From NCBI GenBank assembly GCA_023415545.1, contig JAEZKJ010000052.1:1-10293 (forward strand): a stretch of DNA of 10,293 bases, written 5' to 3'. A program made the position numbers and the translations under genes. The notes under the pieces were generated by a model. The model saw nothing but the letters and a program-made list of their open reading frames with translations, had not been told where the DNA came from and did not search any database. This document shows, piece by piece, positions 1-6,128 of the stretch. The stretch comes from Bacteroidota bacterium. Lineage in GTDB: Bacteria; Bacteroidota; Bacteroidia; Bacteroidales; Bacteroidaceae. Position 1 is the first letter of the stretch. Each line of letters opens with the position of its first letter.

Positions 1-20
1 AATAATATTATCTAATAACT

Positions 21-845
21 ATGATACTTATAGCAGATAGCGGTTCTACAAAAACAGATTGGTGTTTTAAAACAAGTAAAGAGAATTATAAAATAATTCA
101 AACTAAAGGTATTAATCCATTTTATCAGGATAGTGAGGAGATAAGTCACATCATTGAAGAGATATTGAATAAAAAAGAAAAACCTGAAAAAATATTTTTC
201 TATGGAGCCGGCTGCACAAAAGAGAAGTCAACTATAATTAAAGATATATTTACTAATTTATTGCCTTCGTGTAATAGTATAGAAGTTGATAGTGATTTGC
301 TTGGAGCAGCCAAAGCAGCTTGTGGAAATAAACCGGGTATTGCTGCTATACTTGGTACAGGTTCCAACTCATGTGAATATGATGGAGAAAAAATTATAAG
401 TAATATTCCTCCATTAGGATTTATATTAGGCGATGAAGGTAGTGGAGCTGTTTTGGGTAAAAAATTTATTGCTGATGGAATGAAATCTATTTTATCGAAG
501 GATATATTCGACCTATTTCTTTCCGACTACCAATTGACTATACCACAGATAATGGATAAAGTTTATCGTGAACCTTTTCCAAATAGATTTTTGGCTTCTA
601 TATGTCCGTTTTTACATAAAAACAGAGATAATGCTGAGATTCACAACCTATTGGTTAATAGCTTTAGTGAGTTTTTTAATAGAAACATAAAGATATATAA
701 CTATCTAGAATATGAAGTAAATGTGGTAGGGTCGATTGGTTTCTATTTTGGAAAAGAGGTAAAAGAGGCTGCCGATAATAATTCAATAAAAATAGGTACC
801 TTTATAAAATCACCAATGGATGGACTTATTGAGCACTGCTCTTAA
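21..845 (+). CDS. BadF/BadG-family sugar kinase, probable N-acetylglucosamine kinase
   Basis: Cytoplasmic ATP-dependent kinase of the ASKHA fold, most like the eukaryotic-type N-acetylglucosamine kinase branch of the BadF/BadG/BcrA/BcrD family; it probably phosphorylates free GlcNAc or a related amino sugar for recycling or catabolism. Seen in the 274-residue product: an N-terminal phosphate-1 loop DSGSTKTDW (6-14), the SDLLGAAKAA segment (91-100) whose Asp92 sits where the catalytic base lies in NAGK relatives, the phosphate-2 loop LGTGSNS (111-117), the GDEGSG sugar/hinge motif (137-142) and the C-terminal GSIGFYFG adenosine-site motif (237-244). The length is normal for the Bacteroidales form, so the gene appears intact. 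The ATG at 21 places the phosphate loop at residue 6, as expected. Only 20 bases lie upstream, so its promoter is not visible. A SIMPL-domain gene follows after 31 nt and is probably co-transcribed. The exact sugar specificity is inference. Confidence 0.85.
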   Translation: MILIADSGSTKTDWCFKTSKENYKIIQTKGINPFYQDSEEISHIIEEILNKKEKPEKIFFYGAGCTKEKSTIIKDIFTNLLPSCNSIEVDSDLLGAAKAACGNKPGIAAILGTGSNSCEYDGEKIISNIPPLGFILGDEGSGAVLGKKFIADGMKSILSKDIFDLFLSDYQLTIPQIMDKVYREPFPNRFLASICPFLHKNRDNAEIHNLLVNSFSEFFNRNIKIYNYLEYEVNVVGSIGFYFGKEVKEAADNNSIKIGTFIKSPMDGLIEHCS

Positions 846-876
846 ATTATAGACTATAAACTAAATTATTTAACGT

Positions 877-1578
877 ATGAAAAATTGGAAAATTGAAGCC
901 ATAATATTGGCGATAGGTTTTGTAGTGCTAGGATTATTTATTAAATCCGGCTTAGATAATGTGACCGGGGATAACCGAGTAGTCAATGTAAAAGGTTTGG
1001 CAGAAATGGAAGTCGAAGCCAACAAAGTGATTTGGCCACTCATGTACAAAGATCTTGGAGATAACCTTATAACACTTTATGATAATATAAACTCAAAAAA
1101 TAAAACTATAGTAAGTTTTCTAAATTCTAAAGGCATAAGTAACGAGGAGATAACTATCAATGCTCCTGAAATTATTGATATGCAAGCCGAGAGATATAAT
1201 AGTACTCCTGCTCCATACAGATATAATGTAACATCGGTAATTACAGTTACATCAAAGCAGGTATCACTTGTTCGAAAACTTATTAGCGAGCAAAGTGAGC
1301 TATTAAAACAGGGTATTGCTATTACAGGAGGTGACTATCGATATAATGTTGTTTATGAATATACAGGCCTCAACTCTGTAAAACCAAATATGATTGAGGA
1401 AGCAACAAAAAATGCACGAAAAGCTGGTGAAAAATTTGCTAAAGATTCCGATAGTAAATTAGGGAAAATAAAATCTGCCTATCAGGGGCAATTCACTATT
1501 GAGGACAGAGATGCTAATACTCCATACATTAAAAGAATTAGAGTTGTAACTACAATCGACTATTCATTAGAAGAATAA
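877..1578 (+). CDS. Membrane-anchored SIMPL (DUF541) domain protein
   Basis: A 233-residue protein with one N-terminal hydrophobic segment (about residues 7-24), which is an uncleaved anchor or signal, and then a SIMPL/DUF541 domain filling the rest. The domain begins with NRVVNVKGLAEMEVEANKVIW (split by a lead-in near residue 33), the typical VxGxaexxvxpD-like opening of this family; a later block KPNMIEEATKNARKAGEKFA (about 169-188) matches the family's conserved 'A...AR..A...A' helix. The family includes E. coli YggE and is periplasmic or envelope-facing; some members are linked to oxidative stress, but the molecular activity is unknown. The gene starts 31 nt after the sugar kinase with no terminator between, so the two are probably one transcript; I see no functional reason for the pairing. 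No convincing rho-independent hairpin follows the stop, only T-runs at about 1587-1593 and 1608-1615. Confidence 0.85.
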   Translation: MKNWKIEAIILAIGFVVLGLFIKSGLDNVTGDNRVVNVKGLAEMEVEANKVIWPLMYKDLGDNLITLYDNINSKNKTIVSFLNSKGISNEEITINAPEIIDMQAERYNSTPAPYRYNVTSVITVTSKQVSLVRKLISEQSELLKQGIAITGGDYRYNVVYEYTGLNSVKPNMIEEATKNARKAGEKFAKDSDSKLGKIKSAYQGQFTIEDRDANTPYIKRIRVVTTIDYSLEE

Positions 1579-1656
1579 AATAGCATTTTTTTAAATTTAT
1601 GTAGCACTTTTTTTCAACATTTTCCGTAAAACTATTTCTGTTTCAGGAATTTGTTG

Positions 1657-1664
1657 TATCTTTG
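1657..1664 (+). promoter_or_regulatory. Promoter -7 box of rpsA, overlapping a GC-rich palindrome
   Basis: TATCTTTG matches the Bacteroidota housekeeping -7 element TAnnTTTG exactly and is followed by C, as is common. The upstream -33 element is weak: TTTC at 1635-1638 lies 18 nt away. The TTTG of the box is the left end of a perfect 12-bp palindrome, TTTGCGCGCAAA (1661-1672), which would cover the transcription start. Predicted start is around 1670, giving a leader of about 58 nt before the rpsA ATG. That leader is A/T-rich with no Shine-Dalgarno sequence. Confidence 0.7.
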
Positions 1665-1727
1665 CGCGCAAAATTGCATTATCAATATAATGTCTAACTT
1701 AATTAATTTAGTATTAACAATTTATTA

Positions 1728-3515
1728 ATGGAAAACTTAAAGAACATTGCTCCTATTGAAGATTTCAACTGGGATGCTTATCAGAATGGTGAATCTCTTG
1801 TAGGTATTAGCCAGGAAGAACTTGAAAAAGCTTATGATGGTACTCTAAACAAAGTTAACGACCGCGAAGTTGTTGACGGTACTGTAATCTCAATGAACAA
1901 ACGTGAAGTTGTTGTAAACATTGGTTACAAGTCAGATGGTATCATTCCATTGAGCGAATTCCGTTACAATCCAGAACTTGCTGTAGGTGATACTGTAGAA
2001 GTATACATCGAGAATCAAGAAGACAAAAAAGGACAATTAATCCTTTCACACAAAAAGGCTCGCGCTACTCGCTCTTGGGATAGAGTTAACGCAGCACTTG
2101 AATCAGAAGAAATTATTAAAGGTTACATTAAATGTCGTACTAAGGGTGGTATGATCGTTGACGTATTCGGCATCGAAGCATTCCTTCCAGGTTCACAAAT
2201 TGATGTTAAACCTATCCGTGACTACGACGTATTCGTAGGAAAAACAATGGAATTCAAGGTTGTTAAAATCAACCAAGAATTTAAAAATGTCGTTGTATCA
2301 CACAAAGCACTTATCGAGGCTGAACTTGAACAACAGAAAAAAGACATTATCGGTAAACTTGAAAAAGGACAAGTACTTGAAGGTACTGTTAAAAATATCA
2401 CATCTTACGGTGTATTCATCGACCTTGGTGGCGTAGATGGTCTAATCCACATCACAGACCTTTCTTGGGGACGTGTTAGCGATCCTAAAGAGGTTGTTGA
2501 ACTTGATCAAAAACTTAACGTTGTTATCCTTGACTTCGATGATGACAAGAAACGTATCGCTTTAGGTTTGAAACAACTTACTCCTCATCCATGGGATGCT
2601 CTTGATTCAGAGTTGAAAGTTGGTGATAGCGTTAAAGGTAAAGTAGTTGTTATGGCTGACTACGGAGCATTCATCGAAATCGCTCCAGGTGTAGAAGGTC
2701 TTATCCACGTTTCTGAAATGTCTTGGTCACAACACCTACGTGTTGCTCAGGACTTCATGAAAGTTGGTGATGAAGTAGAAGCTGTTATCTTAACACTTGA
2801 CCGTGACGAACGTAAGATGTCACTTGGTATCAAACAACTTCGTCAAGATCCATGGGAAAATATCGAAGAGAAATACGCAATCGGTACTAAACATACTGCA
2901 AAAGTTCGCAACTTCACAAACTTCGGTGTATTCGTAGAGATTGAAGAAGGTGTTGATGGTTTGATCCACATTTCAGACCTTTCTTGGACTAAGAAAGTTA
3001 AACACCCATCAGAGTTCACTCAGATTGGTGGTGAAATCAAAGTTCAAGTACTTGAAATCGACAAAGAAAACCGTCGCTTGAGCCTAGGTCACAAACAACT
3101 TGAAGAGAACCCATGGGATGTATTCGAAACAGTATTTACTGTAGGTTCAGTTCACGAAGGAACAATCATCGAAATGCTTGACAAGGGTGCTGTTATCTCT
3201 CTTCCTTATGGTGTTGAAGGTTTCGCTACTCCTAAGCACTTAGTAAAAGAAGATGGTTCACAAGCTCAAATGGACGAGAAACTTAACTTCAAAGTTATCG
3301 AGTTCAACAAAGATGCTAAGAGAATCATTCTTTCTCACAGCCGTATATTCGAAGATGCTGTAAAAGCTGAAGAGAAGGCTGAAAAGAAAGCTGCTGCTAA
3401 GAAAGCTGCTAAGAAAGAAGAAGCTCCTGCTATCCAAAACCAAGCTGCTTCTACAACTCTTGGTGATATCGATGCACTTGCTGCTTTAAAAGAGCAATTA
3501 GAAAACGGTAAATAA
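1728..3515 (+). CDS. rpsA: 30S ribosomal protein S1, six S1 domains
   Basis: Ribosomal protein S1 binds single-stranded mRNA and helps load and unfold it on the 30S subunit. The 595-residue product has six S1 (OB-fold) repeats at about 47-109, 127-193, 213-282, 298-369, 385-456 and 472-537. Domains 3-5 are the most canonical, each with the GVF/GAF...GLIH(I/V)S/T(D/E)xSW core; domains 1, 2 and 6 are divergent, as in other S1 proteins. A Lys/Ala/Glu-rich linker (about 544-565) leads to a conserved-looking C-terminal tail TLGDIDALAALKEQ (577-590). The length and the start MENLKNIAPIEDFNWDAY match the Bacteroidales form. The ATG at 1728 is preceded by A/T-rich sequence and no Shine-Dalgarno motif, usual in this phylum, where initiation leans on A-rich leaders. 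Codon use is visibly more biased (GGT, GTT, CTT, CGT) than in neighbours, consistent with high expression. It has its own promoter and terminator. Confidence 0.98.
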   Translation: MENLKNIAPIEDFNWDAYQNGESLVGISQEELEKAYDGTLNKVNDREVVDGTVISMNKREVVVNIGYKSDGIIPLSEFRYNPELAVGDTVEVYIENQEDKKGQLILSHKKARATRSWDRVNAALESEEIIKGYIKCRTKGGMIVDVFGIEAFLPGSQIDVKPIRDYDVFVGKTMEFKVVKINQEFKNVVVSHKALIEAELEQQKKDIIGKLEKGQVLEGTVKNITSYGVFIDLGGVDGLIHITDLSWGRVSDPKEVVELDQKLNVVILDFDDDKKRIALGLKQLTPHPWDALDSELKVGDSVKGKVVVMADYGAFIEIAPGVEGLIHVSEMSWSQHLRVAQDFMKVGDEVEAVILTLDRDERKMSLGIKQLRQDPWENIEEKYAIGTKHTAKVRNFTNFGVFVEIEEGVDGLIHISDLSWTKKVKHPSEFTQIGGEIKVQVLEIDKENRRLSLGHKQLEENPWDVFETVFTVGSVHEGTIIEMLDKGAVISLPYGVEGFATPKHLVKEDGSQAQMDEKLNFKVIEFNKDAKRIILSHSRIFEDAVKAEEKAEKKAAAKKAAKKEEAPAIQNQAASTTLGDIDALAALKEQLENGK

Positions 3516-3540
3516 TAATTTACATAGATTCAAATGATAA

Positions 3541-3569
3541 GGATGCATAGAAATATGCATCCTTTTTTT
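3541..3569 (+). terminator. Rho-independent terminator of rpsA, GAAA-capped
   Basis: A perfect 9-bp stem, GGATGCATA (3541-3549) pairing with TATGCATCC (3554-3562), is closed by the tetraloop GAAA (a GNRA loop) and followed by seven T (3563-3569). It lies 25 nt after the rpsA stop. The strong stem, stable loop and T-run make this a confident intrinsic terminator and separate rpsA from the cold-shock operon. Confidence 0.93.
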
Positions 3570-3586
3570 ATTTTTATTTAATATTG

Positions 3587-3618
3587 TTTGGAGTGTATTG
3601 ATTATATCAATACATTTG
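3587..3618 (+). promoter_or_regulatory. Bacteroidota-type promoter with a palindromic operator candidate, upstream of the cold-shock operon
   Basis: A -33 TTTG (3587-3590) and a -7 TACATTTG (3611-3618) are separated by 20 nt, which fits the TTTG-N19-20-TAnnTTTG Bacteroidota consensus. Almost all of the spacer is a near-complete inverted repeat: arms TGTATTGAT (3594-3602) and ATCAATACA (3606-3614) around TAT, with the right arm running into the -7 box. A dimeric regulator bound there would block polymerase. Transcription would begin near 3625 and produce a leader of about 325 nt before the cold-shock-domain gene. The promoter is well supported by pattern; the operator role is inference. Confidence 0.65.
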
Positions 3619-3948
3619 TGCAGAACATTCAGAGTTATTATAGGAAATCCTTTAGTTATCTATTCCACTCCATTCCGATTGAGAATAATCATCCATTAAA
3701 AGAAACCATTACTAATTCATTTGTTTAATACATCATAACAAATCGATGGTGTATATTTGTACAAAAGATAATGGTAGATTATTTATTAAGTTATTCTTTT
3801 ACTAGACTAGCCTTCATATATAATTTCATAATAGAATCTTTATAAAGAATCAGTTAAGACACTATTTTTTGAACAATTTTAACCAAGGTTTGTTATTTAA
3901 TTAGAGAATGCATTAATTCAAGTGCATCTTTTAAAAACAAATATAAAG
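3619..3948 (+). other. Long non-coding leader of the cold-shock/RRM operon
   Basis: No credible coding frame, tRNA or terminator is visible here, so the stretch is best read as the 5' untranslated leader of the downstream operon (or it hides a small RNA). It contains a second -7-like box (3752-3759), a 12-bp palindrome TCTTTATAAAGA (3837-3848) and a short 5-bp stem, ATGCA (3908-3912) with TGCAT (3923-3927), just before the start codon. Long structured leaders are known for cold-shock genes such as E. coli cspA; whether this one responds to temperature is inference. Confidence 0.45.
3752..3759 (+). promoter_or_regulatory. Second candidate -7 box for the cold-shock operon
   Basis: TATATTTG matches TAnnTTTG exactly, but no TTTG lies at the right distance; the nearest upstream (3720-3723) is 28 nt away, too far. 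Its TTTG begins a 10-bp palindrome TTTGTACAAA (3756-3765). If used, the leader to the ATG at 3949 would be about 183 nt. It is a weaker candidate than the promoter at 3587-3618. Confidence 0.35.
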
Positions 3949-4386
3949 ATGGCTATTACAACAGGAAAAAGAGAAAGAGAAAAATTAAAGCAACAAAAGC
4001 GTCTTGAAAAACAGAAGAAGAAAGAGGTACGCCAAAGTAAAGGTTCTGACTCATTTGAAGATATGATTGCATATGTTGATGAAAACGGGCAATTAACTTC
4101 TACCCCACCTATTCAATCCCGCGTAAAAATTGATGCTTCTTTGATTGAAATATCAGTTCCAAAATCTGAATTAGTTGAAGAGAATAGTATTGAAAATGGT
4201 GTTGTAGAATTCTACAACAGCTCAAAAGGTTTTGGATTTATTAAAACAAAAGATAATAGAAATAAATATTTCTTCCATATATCTGCCGCTCCTGAAAATA
4301 TTAAGGAAGGCGATAAAGTAACTTACGAATTAGAAAAAAATGCGCGCGGTATTAATGCTGTACGTATATCAATAATTAACAAATAA
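3949..4386 (+). CDS. Cold-shock-domain protein with a basic N-terminal helix
   Basis: A 145-residue cytoplasmic nucleic-acid-binding protein. Residues 5-30 are a highly charged Lys/Arg/Glu/Gln segment (KREREKLKQQKRLEKQKKK) predicted as a basic helix or coiled coil; 32-80 look like a flexible linker; 83-142 form a cold-shock domain (OB fold) with RNP1-like KGFGFIK (93-99) and RNP2-like YFFHIS (107-112). CSD proteins bind single-stranded RNA/DNA and melt secondary structure. The N-terminal extension doubles the size relative to a 65-70 residue Csp and resembles a form common in Bacteroidales. I chose the ATG at 3949: the frame stays open to a GTG at 3922, but that would add only MHLLKTNIK, while MAITTGKREREK fits the family start. 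An RRM gene follows 11 nt after the stop, so the two form an operon. Its promoter and long leader suggest post-transcriptional control. Confidence 0.87.
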   Translation: MAITTGKREREKLKQQKRLEKQKKKEVRQSKGSDSFEDMIAYVDENGQLTSTPPIQSRVKIDASLIEISVPKSELVEENSIENGVVEFYNSSKGFGFIKTKDNRNKYFFHISAAPENIKEGDKVTYELEKNARGINAVRISIINK

Positions 4387-4397
4387 TAATAAGAACA

Positions 4398-4700
4398 ATG
4401 AACATTTATGTTTCACACCTTAGCTGGAATACTAAGAATGACAGCTTACAAAATTTATTTTCTCAGTTTGGTGAAGTAACTTCTGCTAATATCATTACAG
4501 ACAGAGAAACAGGTCGCTCACGTGGTTTTGGTTTCATCGAAATGGCTAATGACAATGAAGGAGAAGAAGCAATCAACAGACTTAACGAAACAGAGTTTGA
4601 AGGGAAAGTAATCAATGTAAGTATCGCTCGTCAAAGAGAAGAGAGATCTTCTAACGGCTTCAACAGAAACAACAACGGATATAATCGCAGAAGATATTAA
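4398..4700 (+). CDS. Single-RRM RNA-binding protein with Asn/Arg-rich tail
   Basis: A 100-residue protein made of one RNA-recognition motif (about 1-78) and a short Asn/Arg/Gly tail. RNP2 is IYVSHL (3-8) and RNP1 is RGFGFIEM (42-49), with the aromatic residues Tyr4, Phe44 and Phe46 that stack on RNA bases. Two consensus positions differ: His7 replaces the usual Asn of RNP2 and Met49 replaces the terminal aromatic of RNP1; the Met is common in bacterial RRM proteins. The tail (81-100) has clusters such as FNRNNNGYNRRRY, low-complexity like the glycine/arginine tails of cyanobacterial Rbp and plant GRP proteins. The gene begins 11 nt after the cold-shock-domain gene and ends before a strong terminator, so it is the last gene of that operon. 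Its RNA targets cannot be read from the sequence. Confidence 0.92.
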   Translation: MNIYVSHLSWNTKNDSLQNLFSQFGEVTSANIITDRETGRSRGFGFIEMANDNEGEEAINRLNETEFEGKVINVSIARQREERSSNGFNRNNNGYNRRRY

Positions 4701-4734
4701 TATATAATTATCTGTATTATTACGGAAACTATTT

Positions 4735-4773
4735 ACCTGCTAATTGATTGAACAATTAGCAGGTATTTTTTTT
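4735..4773 (+). terminator. Rho-independent terminator of the CSD-RRM operon
   Basis: A perfect 12-bp stem, ACCTGCTAATTG (4735-4746) pairing with CAATTAGCAGGT (4753-4764), has a 6-nt loop ATTGAA and can extend by one T-A pair. Eight T follow (4766-4773). It lies 34 nt after the RRM stop codon. Confidence 0.94.
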
Positions 4774-5066
4774 GCTTTATTCAATCATAAATCACTTTTT
4801 CTTCATCATTTTTTCAAAATAATCACGATCAATATATTAAACTAAACTATAGTTTATATAAATTAATGTATGGTTTATATAGATTAAACTATGATTTATA
4901 TAAACCAAGTTTTAATCTGAAAAATGAATTAGTAGAAAATAATCATAACTACGTATTCATGTATAAATATTAAAATGATAATTCTATTATTATAATAGTA
5001 TAAAGGAGTAATAAACTAATATCTAAAGTTGAAATAGAAATGGAGTATTGATTGCAAAAATGTTTA
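4774..5066 (+). other. AT-rich non-coding stretch between the RRM operon and rnz
   Basis: I see no gene here. The region is very AT-rich and contains three tandem 21-bp repeats (annotated separately), a 15-bp inverted repeat CTATTAT-T-ATAATAG (4984-4998) and an isolated Shine-Dalgarno-like AAAGGAG (5002-5008) that is not followed by a usable reading frame: the next ATG (5040) meets a stop after three codons. Confidence 0.6.
4843..4905. repeat. Three tandem 21-bp AT-rich repeats
   Basis: Units lie at 4843-4863, 4864-4884 and 4885-4905 with a period of exactly 21 bp and no spacer. The shared core is TAT(A/G)(G/A)TTTATATA (for example TATGGTTTATATA in the middle unit), flanked by TAAAC or TAATG on the left and (A/G)A(T/C) on the right. 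Unit 1 contains a 14-bp perfect palindrome TAAACTATAGTTTA (4843-4856), and units 1 and 3 contain the palindrome TTTATATAAA. A 21-bp period is two helical turns, so each unit presents the same DNA face. They lie about 160-225 bp upstream of the rnz -7 box. Confidence 0.75.
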
Positions 5067-5074
5067 TATATTTG
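5067..5074 (+). promoter_or_regulatory. Promoter -7 box of rnz
   Basis: TATATTTG followed by C matches the Bacteroidota -7 element TAnnTTTG; the -33 element is poor (only ATTG around 5047-5050, 16 nt away). A transcript starting near 5080 would have a leader of about 80 nt. The box lies inside the upstream open extension of the rnz frame, which supports the downstream ATG as the true start. Confidence 0.55.
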
Positions 5075-5159
5075 CTTAGGAAAGAAATATTATTATGCAC
5101 CTTTCGTTATTAATCGAGAAGTAGTTATAAATAAGGTTTGCATTATAATTATAATAATT

Positions 5160-6074
5160 ATGGAAAAATTCGAAATAAACATATTAGGATGCGGATCAGC
5201 TCTCCCCACAACTAGGCATTTCCCCTCTTGTCAAGTCATAAACTTTCGAGATAAGCTATTTATGATAGATTGTGGTGAAGCAGCACAACTTCAATTTAGA
5301 AAATCAAAAATTAAGTTTAGCCGTTTAAACCATATTTTTATTTCTCATCTTCATGGTGATCATTGCTTTGGACTAATGGGCCTTATATCTACATTTGCAC
5401 TTCTAGGACGTACAGCAACTCTTCACCTCTATTCGCATAAAGATTTGATAAAAATTCTTCAACCTCAACTCGATTATTTTTGTAAAGGAATGAGTTATGA
5501 TGTAGAGTTTCACCAAATCGATCCAACTATTTCCAGCATTATATATGAGGATAGATCACTTATTGTAAGAACAATTCCACTAAAACATAGAATTCCGACG
5601 TGTGGTTTCCTGTTCGAGGAAAAACCTGCCCTTAGACATATAAATAGGGAGATGATGGATATGTATAAAATCCCTTTAGCATATATAAACTGTATTAAAA
5701 ATGGGTATGATTTCATAACAGAAGATGGGGAAGTTATAGCAAATGACATTCTTACATTCGATCCCGAGAGAACTAGGAAATATGCATATTGTTCCGACAC
5801 TATATATAATCCATCTATAATTGAGTTAATTAAAGAATGTGATTTACTTTTTCATGAAGCCACATTTGCTGAAAGTGAAATAAAACGTGCTCAAGAAACG
5901 TTTCATTCCACAGCAAAACAAGCTGCTACTATTGCAAAAGATTCAAACGTGGGTAAATTAATAATTGGACATTTCTCAGCAAGATATGAGGATGAACAGT
6001 TACTATTAAATGAAGCTAAAACAGTATTTAAAAACACAATTTTAGCAAAAGAAAATTTTAAAATATGTTTATAA
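5160..6074 (+). CDS. rnz: Ribonuclease Z (tRNA 3'-processing endonuclease)
   Basis: A zinc-dependent metallo-beta-lactamase-fold endonuclease that cuts the 3' trailer from tRNA precursors. The 304-residue product has the short-form RNase Z length. Visible metal ligands: HLHGDH (63-68; His63, His65, Asp67, His68), His143 in LKHRIPTCGF (141-150), Asp213 in CSDT, and His271 in GHFSARY (270-276). The FHEATF block (231-236) is the conserved HEAT motif carrying the catalytic-region His. The start MEKFEINILGCGSALPT matches the family's N-terminus. The frame stays open upstream to a TTG at 5052, but the added residues are unlike any RNase Z and contain the promoter -7 box, so I use the ATG at 5160. 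No Shine-Dalgarno precedes it; it follows a run of ATAATAATT. The ECF sigma gene follows after 54 nt with no terminator between, so read-through is possible. Confidence 0.96.
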   Translation: MEKFEINILGCGSALPTTRHFPSCQVINFRDKLFMIDCGEAAQLQFRKSKIKFSRLNHIFISHLHGDHCFGLMGLISTFALLGRTATLHLYSHKDLIKILQPQLDYFCKGMSYDVEFHQIDPTISSIIYEDRSLIVRTIPLKHRIPTCGFLFEEKPALRHINREMMDMYKIPLAYINCIKNGYDFITEDGEVIANDILTFDPERTRKYAYCSDTIYNPSIIELIKECDLLFHEATFAESEIKRAQETFHSTAKQAATIAKDSNVGKLIIGHFSARYEDEQLLLNEAKTVFKNTILAKENFKICL

Positions 6075-6128
6075 ATTAAACCAACAAATTGCTTTTTTAT
6101 CTAATACATTATTACAGATATTTACTCA

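Noticed and set aside
1579..1656. Terminator after the SIMPL gene
   Set aside because: There are T-runs but no complementary stem before them.
3258..3443. Minus-strand open frame opposite the 3' end of rpsA
   Set aside because: It is the antisense of the Lys/Ala/Glu-rich tail of S1, giving a low-complexity Ser/Phe/Leu product; no start signal or family resemblance.
3598..3610. Possible FNR/CRP-type binding site TTGAT-TAT-ATCAA
   Set aside because: The family needs four bases between half-sites; here there are three. I kept the palindrome as an operator candidate without assigning the regulator.
4843..4905. CRISPR array
   Set aside because: The 21-bp repeats are directly adjacent with no spacers, AT-rich, only three in number and without cas genes.
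5002..5008. Shine-Dalgarno-like AAAGGAG suggesting a small gene before rnz
   Set aside because: No start codon at a suitable distance opens a frame; the ATG at 5040 is followed by a stop after three codons.
5510..5800. Minus-strand open frame of 96 codons within rnz
   Set aside because: It lies wholly inside a well-supported conserved gene and its product has no recognisable domain.
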